A DNA stretch of 36,900 nucleotides, taken from assembly GCA_018267615.1 (NCBI GenBank), contig JAFDYD010000009.1, positions 35,639 to 72,538 of the forward strand, in the 5' to 3' direction. Source of the stretch: Bacteroidota bacterium (lineage in GTDB: Bacteria; Bacteroidota; Bacteroidia; Chitinophagales; Chitinophagaceae). A program made the position numbers and the translations under genes. How positions within the stretch are numbered: the stretch's first letter is position 1; every line of letters begins with the position of its first letter. This document shows positions 1 to 8,576 of this stretch, one piece after another. A model generated the notes under the pieces. The model made no database searches. It saw nothing but the letters and a program-made list of their open reading frames with translations, and was not told where the DNA came from.

Positions 1-63
1 CACACTTCCCACATTTTCATATTTCCACATTTAAACACATTCTTTGTGCCCTGTCAGAATAAT

Positions 64-1245
64 TCAATTTCTCGCAATATCTTTTTTCCCGATATCCTTT
101 ACACATCGAAAGCCAACATGATTGGATGCAGAACGTATCTCGCCTTTTCCACGAGTGCCAACCATATACCTGGTGCAATATTGATCCGTACAAAGAAATG
201 ATCCGCCTCTTTGAATTCTTTTCTTCTCTGTCGGCGCCATCGGATCAAATGAAGATTCCGGTCCCTTTGGATTTTTTGCAACACCTTCTTTCGACAATTC
301 CTCATAATAATCTGGCCGATACCAATCGTAACACCACTCCCAAACATTGCCCGCCATATCATACAACCCATAGTCATTTGGCGGAAATTTTTTTATCGGC
401 GCGATCCCTATATATCCATCCCTGCCTTCATCATTTGCCGGAAAAGTTCCTTCAAAAATATTCGCCATCCATTTTCCGTCGGGTTTGAATTGGTTACCCC
501 AGGTATATAAATTTCCAGCTTTGCCTCCCCTGGCCGCAAATTCCCATTCAGCTTCCGTCGGCAATCTCTTACCGGCCCATTTTGCATATGCAGCAGCATC
601 TTCCCATGCAACATGAACAACAGGAAAATTATCCTTGCCAACGATATTGCTTGTTGGTCCGAGGGGATGCTTCCAATCTGCGCCATGCACAAAACTCCAC
701 CATTGCAAATGATCGCTGAGGTCTTTTGTGGCAACGGGTGTGAACACGACGGATCCTGCAACTAAATCTGCTTCAGGCACACCGGGGAATTCTTTTTTTG
801 AAAGTTTCTGTTCCGCCACCGTTATATATCCTGTTGCTTTTACAAATGCTGCATATTCAGCATTGGTCACTTCATGCTCATCCATGTAATACCCGTTCAC
901 AAATACACGATGAACAGGTCTCGCATCATCCATTGCTTCTTTGCCTCCGTCCTGCATTCCAGTTGGATTGACACCGCCCATACTGAACTCACCTCCGGGT
1001 ATCCACACCATGCCTTCTATATTCGCCGCCGATTTGATATTGTTTATCACCGAAGATTTATATTCACTGCCACCACCTTGCATATACAAAATGCTGTCGG
1101 CCGGATATAGCCCGATAGAAGTACAAGAAACAGCTCCGTCTACTTTTGCCTGGAACACATCTTTGGAATTTTCTTGTTGATTGGCATCGTGACATGCAAC
1201 ACCTGTAAAGCACAACAACACTACAAGCACCTGATTCAATCGCAT
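64..1245 (-). CDS. Formylglycine-generating enzyme (sulfatase-modifying factor) family lipoprotein
   Basis: A 393-residue exported protein of the FGE/SUMF1 fold, which oxidises an active-site cysteine of sulfatases to formylglycine. The N-terminus has a hydrophobic segment ending in TGVAC (Cys18), which reads as a type II signal peptide although -3 is Gly rather than the usual Leu. Family blocks are present in order: MVWIPGGEFSMGG, DEHEVTNAEY, LPTEAEWEFAARGG, YDMAGNVWEWCYDWY and a C-terminal GFRC. GGSFLCTDQYC near residues 346-357 carries two cysteines (352 and 357) with the CxxxxC spacing of the copper-binding pair of genuine FGEs. Many FGE-fold relatives with other roles (for example gliding-motility or EgtB-like proteins) lack that pair, so sulfatase activation is a fair inference. 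No sulfatase lies in the window. A -7-like TAATTTTG (1264-1271, minus strand) precedes the start. Confidence 0.85.
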   Translation of the reverse strand: MRLNQVLVVLLCFTGVACHDANQQENSKDVFQAKVDGAVSCTSIGLYPADSILYMQGGGSEYKSSVINNIKSAANIEGMVWIPGGEFSMGGVNPTGMQDGGKEAMDDARPVHRVFVNGYYMDEHEVTNAEYAAFVKATGYITVAEQKLSKKEFPGVPEADLVAGSVVFTPVATKDLSDHLQWWSFVHGADWKHPLGPTSNIVGKDNFPVVHVAWEDAAAYAKWAGKRLPTEAEWEFAARGGKAGNLYTWGNQFKPDGKWMANIFEGTFPANDEGRDGYIGIAPIKKFPPNDYGLYDMAGNVWEWCYDWYRPDYYEELSKEGVAKNPKGPESSFDPMAPTEKKRIQRGGSFLCTDQYCTRYMVGTRGKGEIRSASNHVGFRCVKDIGKKDIARN

Positions 1246-1263
1246 ACGATCTTCTTTAGTCTA

Positions 1264-1271
1264 CAAAATTA
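1264..1271 (-). promoter_or_regulatory. Candidate -7 element for the FGE-family gene
   Basis: TAATTTTG on the minus strand matches the Bacteroidota housekeeping -7 consensus TAnnTTTG and ends 18 bp upstream of the ATG. No convincing -33 TTTG is seen at the expected spacing, so this is tentative. Confidence 0.3.
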
Positions 1272-1499
1272 GTATATTTATCCGAATCATCATTTTGGCT
1301 GAAGAGTCGACATAATATCCAACGGAACTTCATTTCGAATCCGCCACCAGTGGTGATTAATAACAAGAATGATATTGCGGATGAGAAATGACGGCCTGGT
1401 TGGCAAAAAACAATTTCTAAATATAAGTTGGAAGAAATTATTATAACGGTTATCTATAACCGACGATAATAATTGGGGAATCAATTTGTGGGAACCCGT

Positions 1500-1757
1500 T
1501 TAAGATAGAACTTTGTATATTTCTGAAATATCGATATTTACAAGATAGGGCGCGAGTTCTCCCTCATCATCAAAACTTCGTATACATACGTAGAAAAATC
1601 GCGTCATATGATAATAGATCTCAACATAGAACTGTTCCACCTGGTAAAGTGAAATTTTAAAGCATCCCTCACAGCGTTCTGCCAGAAAAACCCCTTCAAG
1701 GGATATAACCTCCGTTTTAGCAAGAGCGTCCAGGTAATTGAAGTCTTCTATGTTCAT
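1500..1757 (-). CDS. Small hypothetical protein (85 aa)
   Basis: An 85-residue soluble protein with no signal peptide or membrane segment. It has a block of alternating aromatic and hydrophobic residues (FKISLYQVEQFYVEIYYH, then IRSFDDEGELAPYL and NIDISEIY) that looks like a compact alpha/beta fold. From memory, similar short proteins with YQVxxFYVEVYYH and ExLxPYLxxIDIS patterns occur across Chitinophagaceae, but I know no function. It ends 254 bp before the FGE-family start, on the same strand, and its start is divergent from the topoisomerase IB gene across about 207 bp. The 254-bp gap downstream holds only a 7-bp palindrome (1447-1462, CGGTTAT-CT-ATAACCG). Confidence 0.6.
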   Translation of the reverse strand: MNIEDFNYLDALAKTEVISLEGVFLAERCEGCFKISLYQVEQFYVEIYYHMTRFFYVCIRSFDDEGELAPYLVNIDISEIYKVLS

Positions 1758-1964
1758 AAAGCCAGTATTAAATATTAGATCATAATAAATGCCAATTGAA
1801 CCCGTTTATAGTGTGTCAAATCATGTACCGGGATGTTAAAAGGGAAAACTACCAGGGAAAACTGCGTTATGTGTAGAGATTCGTCCACATAAATATCTTC
1901 GGAAAACTGATCCATGACGTCGAATTATGGAAATGGCATCATATTTTATAAAGTGATCTAAAAC

Positions 1965-3047
1965 ATGTCCGAAGAAGCCCTTCTTTCATTATCGCATCGG
2001 GATTTTTTAAAAGCCGATAGAAACTATGAGCGCGCTGCAGCCGTGGTGAGTTTGGTTTATGTCCGCGATGAAATGCCGGGTATTAACAGAAAGAAAAAAG
2101 GAAGCGGGTTCTCCTATGTTTTTAATGAAAAGACTGTAAAGGACAAAACAGAAATACATCGCATTAAAAAATTGGCGATACCTCCGGCGTGGACAAGCGT
2201 TTGGATATGCCCTTTTGAAAATGGTCATATACAGGCAACGGGATTGGATATGCGCCGCAGAAAGCAATATCGATATCACGCACTTTGGAATGTCATCCGT
2301 AGTGAAACAAAATTTCACCGGCTCTATGAATTTGGGAAAGTATTGCCACAAATTCGATTGAAACTTGAGCAAGATCTCTTAGAAAAAGAACTGACACAAA
2401 ATAAAGTCCTAGCTACCGTTATCAGCGTGATGGAAAGAACTTATATCCGCATCGGTAACAGTAGTTATGAAAAAATGTATGGGTCGTATGGACTCACCAC
2501 TTTAAAAGACAAACATGTTTCCATCAAAGGAGACAAAATGCAATTTTCATTCAAAGGGAAGAAAGGAATTCAGCACAATATCACTTTGCGCAATAAAAGA
2601 CTTGCAAAAGCCGTGGAGCAATGCCGTGATATTCCGGGTAAAGAGTTATTTCAATATTATGATGAAAATGGAGATCGAAAGATCGTGGAATCCGGAATGG
2701 TAAACGATTATATCAAGGAAGCTGCTGGCGCCGATTTTAGTGCAAAGGATTTTAGAACATGGGCGGGATCAATCCATGCGCTGGAAGCTTTTCGTTTTCT
2801 GGAAGAAGCCGAGACAGCGAGTGACAAAAAGAAAAACATCATCTTTGTTTTGGATGAAGTCAGCAAGAAATTAGGTAACACCAGAACTGTCTGCAAAAAA
2901 TATTATGTACACCCCGGCATTATCCGTCTATACGAAGAAAATAATCTCGCCAAATATCTGAAAGAACTCGATAATATCGAAGAACCCGATAATCAAACAG
3001 GGCACACGCAGATTGAGAAATTGCTTTTGAAAATACTTACACCATAG
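1965..3047 (+). CDS. DNA topoisomerase IB (poxvirus/eukaryotic type)
   Basis: A 360-residue type IB topoisomerase, which relaxes supercoils through a 3'-phosphotyrosyl intermediate without ATP. The N-terminal part contains IPPAWTSVWICPFENGHIQATG and DMRRRKQYRYH, typical of the bacterial family's DNA-clamp domain. The catalytic domain shows TYIRIGNSSY (first catalytic Arg), FKGKKG (Lys), DFRTWAGSIHAL (second Arg), LGNT, and KKYYVHP with the nucleophile predicted as Tyr314. Length matches the bacterial enzymes (about 330-370 residues), so it appears complete. It stands alone on the plus strand, divergent from the small hypothetical gene and convergent with the sensor kinase. A perfect 41-bp inverted repeat follows the stop. 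Such enzymes are sporadic accessory topoisomerases in bacteria. Confidence 0.93.
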   Translation: MSEEALLSLSHRDFLKADRNYERAAAVVSLVYVRDEMPGINRKKKGSGFSYVFNEKTVKDKTEIHRIKKLAIPPAWTSVWICPFENGHIQATGLDMRRRKQYRYHALWNVIRSETKFHRLYEFGKVLPQIRLKLEQDLLEKELTQNKVLATVISVMERTYIRIGNSSYEKMYGSYGLTTLKDKHVSIKGDKMQFSFKGKKGIQHNITLRNKRLAKAVEQCRDIPGKELFQYYDENGDRKIVESGMVNDYIKEAAGADFSAKDFRTWAGSIHALEAFRFLEEAETASDKKKNIIFVLDEVSKKLGNTRTVCKKYYVHPGIIRLYEENNLAKYLKELDNIEEPDNQTGHTQIEKLLLKILTP

Positions 3048-3069
3048 TGCTAATTTACCAATGTGAAGA

Positions 3070-3204
3070 TGTGCGGATTAGTCGATTGGTTGAAAAGTTG
3101 ATTGGTCGATAGGGTAAACCGGTTAACAATAAGAATAAATTCATCTACTATTATGGGCTACTAATCGACCAATCAACTTTTCAACCAATCGACTAATCCG
3201 CACA
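3070..3204. repeat. Perfect 41-bp inverted repeat between convergent genes
   Basis: Arms at 3070-3110 and 3164-3204 are exact reverse complements, separated by 53 bp. Each arm contains an internal near-repeat (GATTGGTTGAAAAG followed by TTGATTGGTCGAT). The repeat fills the junction between the topoisomerase stop and the end of the kinase gene, so it could act as a bidirectional terminator or a 3'-end stabilising hairpin. There is no U-tract directly after the stem. Confidence 0.85.
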
Positions 3205-3225
3205 TTAGCAAATTCGCGCATTCCC

Positions 3226-4671
3226 TCATGCTTTATCAAACTTCAGCGTAAAACTAGATCCATTATCATTGTTGGTTTGCACGTCGATACTTCCTTTGTG
3301 AAATTGAATGATATTTAGAGTAGTTGCCAGACCGAGACCCAATCCATTTCTTTTAAAAGTAAAATATGGTTCGAATAGATGAGGAAGGTTTTCTTTGCTG
3401 ATGCCGCTGCCATTGTCTTTTATCGATACGGTATGATGACCATTCACGCTGGTTATACTAATATCCAATTGCCCGCTTTCCTCTTTCATCGCTTCGATCG
3501 CATTGATGATGATATTGGTGAAAGCAATTTTTAGTTTAGACGCGTCCGCCATAATATATGCGGGATGATCTGGATAAACGACTTTCCAATTTACTTTTTT
3601 CAATATAATTCTATCCATAACAGTGATGATGGAATCATCGACGATTTCCTGTAAAGGTTTTTTCTCAAGCAGGTATTCTACTTTTAAATTGGAAGAATTA
3701 AGCAACTGGGAGATGAGATCATTGATGCGTTTGCCATTCCTGCGAATGATGTCAAGATATAGCTGCGCGTTATCGGTAGTTACTTCCTGTGTCAATTGCT
3801 CGATAGACAGGTTTATATTATTCAGCGGATTTCTTACCTCATGCGCGAGCGCACGCACCAGGCGATTGGCCGCGCCTAATTTCTCTAACTGCAACGTCGC
3901 TTTTTCTGAATTTTTTAGATTGGTAATATCATGAATGATTCCCTGGATATATACCATATCGTTTTCATCTTTCTCCCTCGAAACGGATATTAGTCCATAT
4001 ACTCTTGCACCACGCGGAGAAAGGAATTCCATTTCCCTGTCTTCAACAATCCCACTTGCTACGATTTGTTCCTGCAATGCCGCAAATTCTTGTTTGTTCA
4101 ACACAAAGTCAGCGAGGTTCATTCTTAGCAACTCCTCCCTCCCATATCCAAATAATCCGGAAGTAATGTGATTGGAATCGGTAAATTCGAAACGTTCATT
4201 CGTCAAAAAAACCGCATCGCGCGATTGTTCAAAAATACTCTTGAATTTCCGCTCGTTGGCTCTAAGAATTTTAAGAGACGAAGCTCTTTCCAATGAATAA
4301 CGAATACATCTTTCCAATTTTTCGGTGTTCAATTCGAGCTTTATAAGATAGTCGAAAGCGCCGGCTTCCATCGCTTCCATATCGATCCGGTGGTTACCCA
4401 TGCCCGTTAGTAATATCATCGGCTGCTCACAGGTGTTTTTGTGAACAGCTTCCTTCATGAGGTCCAATCCCGTTTTTTGACCGAGATAATAATCGATAAA
4501 ATAAATATCATACTTACCAGAACAGATATTATCCAGGGCATCCTGGTATTTGTAGCACCAGTCGATGGTGAACTGCCTGCCCTGAATATTTTTGATATAT
4601 TCACTGGTAATGAAGAAGTCTTCTTCATCATCATCTACGATCAAAATGCGTATCGGTGTTTCGGGATTCAT
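3226..4671 (-). CDS. Hybrid sensor: receiver-PAS-histidine kinase, cytosolic
   Basis: A 481-residue two-component protein with the order reversed relative to most hybrid kinases. It has an N-terminal receiver (about 7-125; acidic DDDEED pocket, phospho-acceptor Asp60 in FIDYYLG, KLEL at the conserved Lys), a PAS domain (about 143-255), a HisKA dimerisation domain (ALAHEVRNP, His277) and an HATPase_c domain (NIIINAIEAM N-box, DNGSGIS, GLGLGLAT). There are no membrane segments, so input is a cytosolic ligand for PAS and/or phosphotransfer to the receiver. It is last in a minus-strand unit after rpoN and the sigma-54 activator, 41 bp after the latter, and most likely tunes that activator. The partner assignment is inferred from position only. 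Confidence 0.9.
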   Translation of the reverse strand: MNPETPIRILIVDDDEEDFFITSEYIKNIQGRQFTIDWCYKYQDALDNICSGKYDIYFIDYYLGQKTGLDLMKEAVHKNTCEQPMILLTGMGNHRIDMEAMEAGAFDYLIKLELNTEKLERCIRYSLERASSLKILRANERKFKSIFEQSRDAVFLTNERFEFTDSNHITSGLFGYGREELLRMNLADFVLNKQEFAALQEQIVASGIVEDREMEFLSPRGARVYGLISVSREKDENDMVYIQGIIHDITNLKNSEKATLQLEKLGAANRLVRALAHEVRNPLNNINLSIEQLTQEVTTDNAQLYLDIIRRNGKRINDLISQLLNSSNLKVEYLLEKKPLQEIVDDSIITVMDRIILKKVNWKVVYPDHPAYIMADASKLKIAFTNIIINAIEAMKEESGQLDISITSVNGHHTVSIKDNGSGISKENLPHLFEPYFTFKRNGLGLGLATTLNIIQFHKGSIDVQTNNDNGSSFTLKFDKA

Positions 4672-4712
4672 TTTTTTATTTTTCTACCTCTGTCATAGGC
4701 TGGGTTTAACGC

Positions 4713-6179
4713 TTAATGGTTTTTCAACTCCTCATATAAAGACATTTTATTGTACAATGTCTTCCTATCTATCTTTAATAATATGGCGGCCTTGCTCTTA
4801 TTATAGTTCGATTCTTTGAGCGCCTGTAATATCATTTCATATTCTGCGTCGATACTCGCTTCCTTCAACGATGTTTCATTCACAGAATATTTTGGCGGTG
4901 CAGGTTTTGTATCAGTAAACATACTTGATACCGGCAATGATGGCGCTTGCCCTGCTTCAGCAAATTGCAATTTATTAAAATTAGAAATTTCGAATGGTAA
5001 TGCGCGGGCCTCTACAGTTTCTCCTTCGGTTAATAGTGTTGCTCTCTTAATAACATTCTTTAACTCGCGAAGATTGCCGTACCAGACATAGTTCTTAAAA
5101 ATTTCTTCTACTTCGCCTGAAAACGCTTTCACTTTTTTATCCAGTTCTTTGTTTGTTATCTGCAAAAAATGATTCGCAAAAAGCATGATGTCTTCTTTTC
5201 TTTCACGCAATGGTGGAATATCAATCGAAAATTCATTGAAACGATGATAAAGGTCTTCCCTAAATTTACCGGTCCGTGTTGCATTCCACAAAAGCTCATT
5301 ACTTGCAATTAGTATTCTTACATCCAAATCAATATCTTTTGTACCTCCTACCCTGCGCATTTTTCTCTCCTGCACCACGCGAAGCAAGGAAACCTGGATA
5401 TCATAAGAAAGATTCGCAACTTCATCCAGGAATATCGTACCGCCATTTGCCAATTCGAAGCAACCGATCTTTTGATTGAGCGCTCCTGTGAAAGATCCTT
5501 TTTCATGTCCGAATAATTCACTGGCTGCAAGTTCCTTTGACAGTGCTCCGCAGTCGATCGCGATAAATGGTTTATCACTACGTTTGCTGCGCTTGTGAAT
5601 TTCCTGCGCCACGGATTCCTTTCCACTTCCGGTTTCACCATATATAATAACGCTGTAGTTTGTTGGTGCTACCAATGATACCTGTTTAAGAATTTTAGCA
5701 AAGGCTTCGGTGTTGCCAAAAATATATTGTCCGGAATATGTGACCGACTCAGTATTTTTATTCTCAACCTGTACAGGCTGCTTTTTTTCGACAACATTGG
5801 TATCACCCATTTCGCTATGTTCGATCGCCTGCTGAATGGTAAAAATAATTTCGTCAGGCAATAATGGTTTCGTGATATAATCATATGCACCCATCTTCAT
5901 AACCCTTACGGCTGTACGCATATCACTATACCCCGTGATGATGATTACCGGCATGTGCGGGAATTTTCCTTTGATGCTTGGTAATAATGAAGCTGCATCC
6001 ATGTCTTCCAATCTATAATCACACATGATCAAATCCGGCTGTGATGACTCCAAATAAGCCAATGCTTTTTTTCCGGTGTACATTTCCGTCACTTCATAAC
6101 CTCTCCTCGATAAAAAGCGGTTAAGCAATAAACAAATATCTCGGTCGTCGTCGATTACTAAAATTTTTTTCGTCTCCAT
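4713..6179 (-). CDS. Sigma-54-dependent response regulator (NtrC family)
   Basis: A 488-residue bacterial enhancer-binding protein. The receiver (about 4-120) has Asp54 in IMCDYRLED. The AAA+ domain (about 152-390) has Walker A GETGSGKE at 181-188, the sigma-54 contact loop GSFTGA at 228-233 (Ser where the textbook form has Ala, a common variant), Walker B GGTIFLDEV and the PPLRERKEDI block. The last 35 or so residues form a Fis-type helix-turn-helix (SKAAILLKIDRKTLYNK) that binds upstream activating sequences. It starts 17 bp after rpoN and is followed by the REC-PAS-kinase, giving a self-contained module of sigma factor, activator and kinase. Its target genes cannot be read directly, but sigma-54 promoter look-alikes occur at 13874 and 14449. 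Confidence 0.95.
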   Translation of the reverse strand: METKKILVIDDDRDICLLLNRFLSRRGYEVTEMYTGKKALAYLESSQPDLIMCDYRLEDMDAASLLPSIKGKFPHMPVIIITGYSDMRTAVRVMKMGAYDYITKPLLPDEIIFTIQQAIEHSEMGDTNVVEKKQPVQVENKNTESVTYSGQYIFGNTEAFAKILKQVSLVAPTNYSVIIYGETGSGKESVAQEIHKRSKRSDKPFIAIDCGALSKELAASELFGHEKGSFTGALNQKIGCFELANGGTIFLDEVANLSYDIQVSLLRVVQERKMRRVGGTKDIDLDVRILIASNELLWNATRTGKFREDLYHRFNEFSIDIPPLRERKEDIMLFANHFLQITNKELDKKVKAFSGEVEEIFKNYVWYGNLRELKNVIKRATLLTEGETVEARALPFEISNFNKLQFAEAGQAPSLPVSSMFTDTKPAPPKYSVNETSLKEASIDAEYEMILQALKESNYNKSKAAILLKIDRKTLYNKMSLYEELKNH

Positions 6180-6196
6180 TCGATTAGATTTTGAAA

Positions 6197-7630
6197 TTAT
6201 TGGTGATTAAAAAAAATGGCTCGCATCTGTGCGACTGGTATATTCAGCTGGTCGCGATATTTTGCGATGGTTCTTCTTGCAACATTATATCCCTTCCCCG
6301 ATAAAATATCGGCCAGTTGTTGATCCGTGTACGGATTCTTCTTGTCTTCCTTGTTCACTACATCTTCTACAATCGCCTGGATCACTTTATTGCTGATCAC
6401 ATTTCCTTCTTTGTTCGTCAAACCTTCGGTAAACAAATCCTTTAATAAAATTACCCCAAATGGAGTGTCCGCATATTTGTTGCAGGTGATGCGCGAAACA
6501 GTAGAAATATCAAGGTCGACCATCTCTGCAATATTTTTAAGCACCATCGGTTTTAGTTGCATGGTATCACCGAACCTGAAATAATCATTTTGAAAATGCA
6601 CGATAGCTTTCATCACCTTCACCATGTTCGTTTCCCTTTCTTTGATAGCATTAATGAACCACTGTGCAGACGCCAATTTGCTCCGCATATATTGCTTCGC
6701 ATTTTTGTCGGTCGTTTTATCATTATCGAGCTGCTGCACTGTTTCCACCCACGATTGGCTCACATGTAACGTAGAAGAACGTTGACGAGCTAAAGTAACC
6801 TGCAACTCATCTGCTTCCAGTGTGATAATAAATTCCGGAAAAACCGTATTATTCGGTTGTACGGCACCGGTAGGCGAACTGGTTACAGGCCTGTTTTTTA
6901 ATGTAGACAACAAATGAAGCGTGGCGCGCAATTCTTCATCAGTCAGTTTCATATCCCGCCTTATTTTTTCAATATTACAGGCATGCAAATCTGGATAATG
7001 GTTCTTCAATAATTCGGTAGCTGTTGATACAGAAGCAGGCTTCTTCATCTTTTTGAGCTGCAACAAAAAATATTCTTTAATATCTCTTGACCCGCATCCA
7101 TATGGATCCAATGCCTGGATTGTACGTAAAATTTGCTCCAGGTCTTCCGCTTTTACCCAGGTGTTATTTCTAAAAGAAATTTCTTCTGCAACGGTTTCGA
7201 GATCCTGCGCCAGAAAACCATCTTCATTCAGGGAGTCGATCAGAAAATCGGCCAAATGATATTTATCCTGGTTGGTTTCGATAAAACGAAATTGCTTTTT
7301 CAAATCCATCCTGAAATCAACTACTTCGGCCAACTGCCTGTCAGGCATTTTATCAGCAGGCAGATAATTTTCATATTCCGTTTTATAATCCGGAATATCG
7401 TCGTAACCATATTCTTCCCAATTCTGAAAATCCTGTACAGTGTCTTTTGAAAACTTATCCTTATTCAAATCTTCGTGCGTATCACTTTCTTCCAATGCCG
7501 GGTTATCACTGATTTCGTCTTCTATTCTTTGTTCCAACGACAAAGAATCGAGATGAAGCAGGTTTAAGAGAGCAATATGATGTGGAAGAATTTTATGTTG
7601 AAGCTTTTGCGACTGAAGCTGGTTTAACAT
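6197..7630 (-). CDS. rpoN: RNA polymerase sigma-54 factor
   Basis: A 477-residue sigma-54. The N-terminal activator-interacting region is Gln/Leu-rich (MLNQLQSQKLQHKILPHHIALLNLL), followed by an acidic linker (region II), the core-binding domain, a helix-turn-helix (IAEMVDLDISTVSRITCNKY) and the C-terminal RpoN box ARRTIAKYR that reads the -24 element. Length and domain order are normal, so it is complete. It is first in the minus-strand unit rpoN, activator, hybrid kinase with short gaps (17 and 41 bp), suggesting co-transcription. The common proteobacterial neighbours (hpf, ptsN) are absent. Upstream, 219 bp separate it from mlaD; that gap shows no other gene. Confidence 0.96.
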   Translation of the reverse strand: MLNQLQSQKLQHKILPHHIALLNLLHLDSLSLEQRIEDEISDNPALEESDTHEDLNKDKFSKDTVQDFQNWEEYGYDDIPDYKTEYENYLPADKMPDRQLAEVVDFRMDLKKQFRFIETNQDKYHLADFLIDSLNEDGFLAQDLETVAEEISFRNNTWVKAEDLEQILRTIQALDPYGCGSRDIKEYFLLQLKKMKKPASVSTATELLKNHYPDLHACNIEKIRRDMKLTDEELRATLHLLSTLKNRPVTSSPTGAVQPNNTVFPEFIITLEADELQVTLARQRSSTLHVSQSWVETVQQLDNDKTTDKNAKQYMRSKLASAQWFINAIKERETNMVKVMKAIVHFQNDYFRFGDTMQLKPMVLKNIAEMVDLDISTVSRITCNKYADTPFGVILLKDLFTEGLTNKEGNVISNKVIQAIVEDVVNKEDKKNPYTDQQLADILSGKGYNVARRTIAKYRDQLNIPVAQMRAIFFNHQ

Positions 7631-7849
7631 GATAACTTGGTTTGTATTGGCTTGTAAAACAAATACGGAACCAAACTAAATTAGACGCGTCCGGCATGCA
7701 TTAAAGCGGAAACAAGGTCCAGATTGGGGAATTTGATACACAAACTGTGGAAAGAGCGCGTTAAGTTGCCCGTAACTGCTTATTTGAAATACGAATGCAA
7801 TTCTTGAGAAATAAAAAATATTTTTTTTCAAAAAGAAATCGCCGCTCAA

Positions 7850-8566
7850 TTATTTTTCTTCAGTTTCTTTTTTCTTTTCTTCTTTCTTTTTTTCTTCTTC
7901 GCGTTTTTTCTTTTTGAAATATCCTCTTAGCAGAAAATTATGCTTTGCAGCTTCCATATTTTCCTTCAAACCTTCTGATCCTTTTTTGAGATTGACAACC
8001 GTTTTGTTTAGGTTATTAGAAAATGACGAATCACTGATTAACCGCGACAGAGTACCGTGACCGTTATTGATCTTCGAAGAGATCGACGCAAGATCGCGGG
8101 TGATGATCGCTGCGTTATCGGCGGAAGTTTTTAAACTTGACAAAATCTGGTCTGTTTCAACAGGCGCGCGTGAAGCGAGTACTTCGTTTTCGCCAATAGG
8201 TTGTTGACCGATTGTTCCGGGAGTAATCACGATCACCTTATCACCCATCAAACCTTCCGATCCAATACCGGCGGTTGCATCTTTCTTAATAAACTTATGC
8301 ACATCTTCCTGTATCACCATATCAACCATTACAGATGTATCGGTTACCAGGTAAATGCCATCAACAGTTCCTACGTTAATGCCTCCAAAACGGACATTGT
8401 TTCCCATTTTCAATCCACTTACGTTGTTAAAAACAGATTTGATATGAAATACGGATCCAAACAAATTTTTTTGTTTGCCAAGAAAAAATAATGCTGCGAT
8501 TAGCAACACCAACGCTATGGATACAAACATCCCGAGTTTCCATTTCAAGCCTGACTCTTTTTTCAT
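7850..8566 (-). CDS. mlaD: MCE-domain lipid transport protein (MlaD-like)
   Basis: A 238-residue protein with one N-terminal membrane anchor (about 11-29, LGMFVSIALVLLIAALFFLG) and a single MCE domain (about 38-115, VFNNVSGLKMGNNVRFGGINVG). The rest is a predicted helical stretch ending in a very Lys/Glu-rich tail of about 25 residues. In MlaFEDB complexes MlaD hexamers bind phospholipid in the periplasm and connect the inner-membrane ABC transporter to outer-membrane partners. It starts 10 bp after the ATPase gene and is last in the mlaE-mlaF-mlaD unit. The periplasmic carrier MlaC and the STAS protein MlaB are not nearby. Whether transport is retrograde or anterograde cannot be told. Confidence 0.88.
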   Translation of the reverse strand: MKKESGLKWKLGMFVSIALVLLIAALFFLGKQKNLFGSVFHIKSVFNNVSGLKMGNNVRFGGINVGTVDGIYLVTDTSVMVDMVIQEDVHKFIKKDATAGIGSEGLMGDKVIVITPGTIGQQPIGENEVLASRAPVETDQILSSLKTSADNAAIITRDLASISSKINNGHGTLSRLISDSSFSNNLNKTVVNLKKGSEGLKENMEAAKHNFLLRGYFKKKKREEEKKKEEKKKETEEK

Positions 8567-8576
8567 AAACTATTTT

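Noticed and set aside
1290..1484. 64-codon minus-strand open frame between the FGE-family and small hypothetical genes
   Set aside because: Low-complexity, Ile/Arg/Asn-rich composition, no recognisable motif, no start signal; probably non-coding.
1965..3047. Topoisomerase IB as a tyrosine recombinase/integrase
   Set aside because: The tail LGNT...KKYYVHP and the N-terminal clamp domain are specific to type IB topoisomerases; no flanking att-like repeats or cargo were seen.
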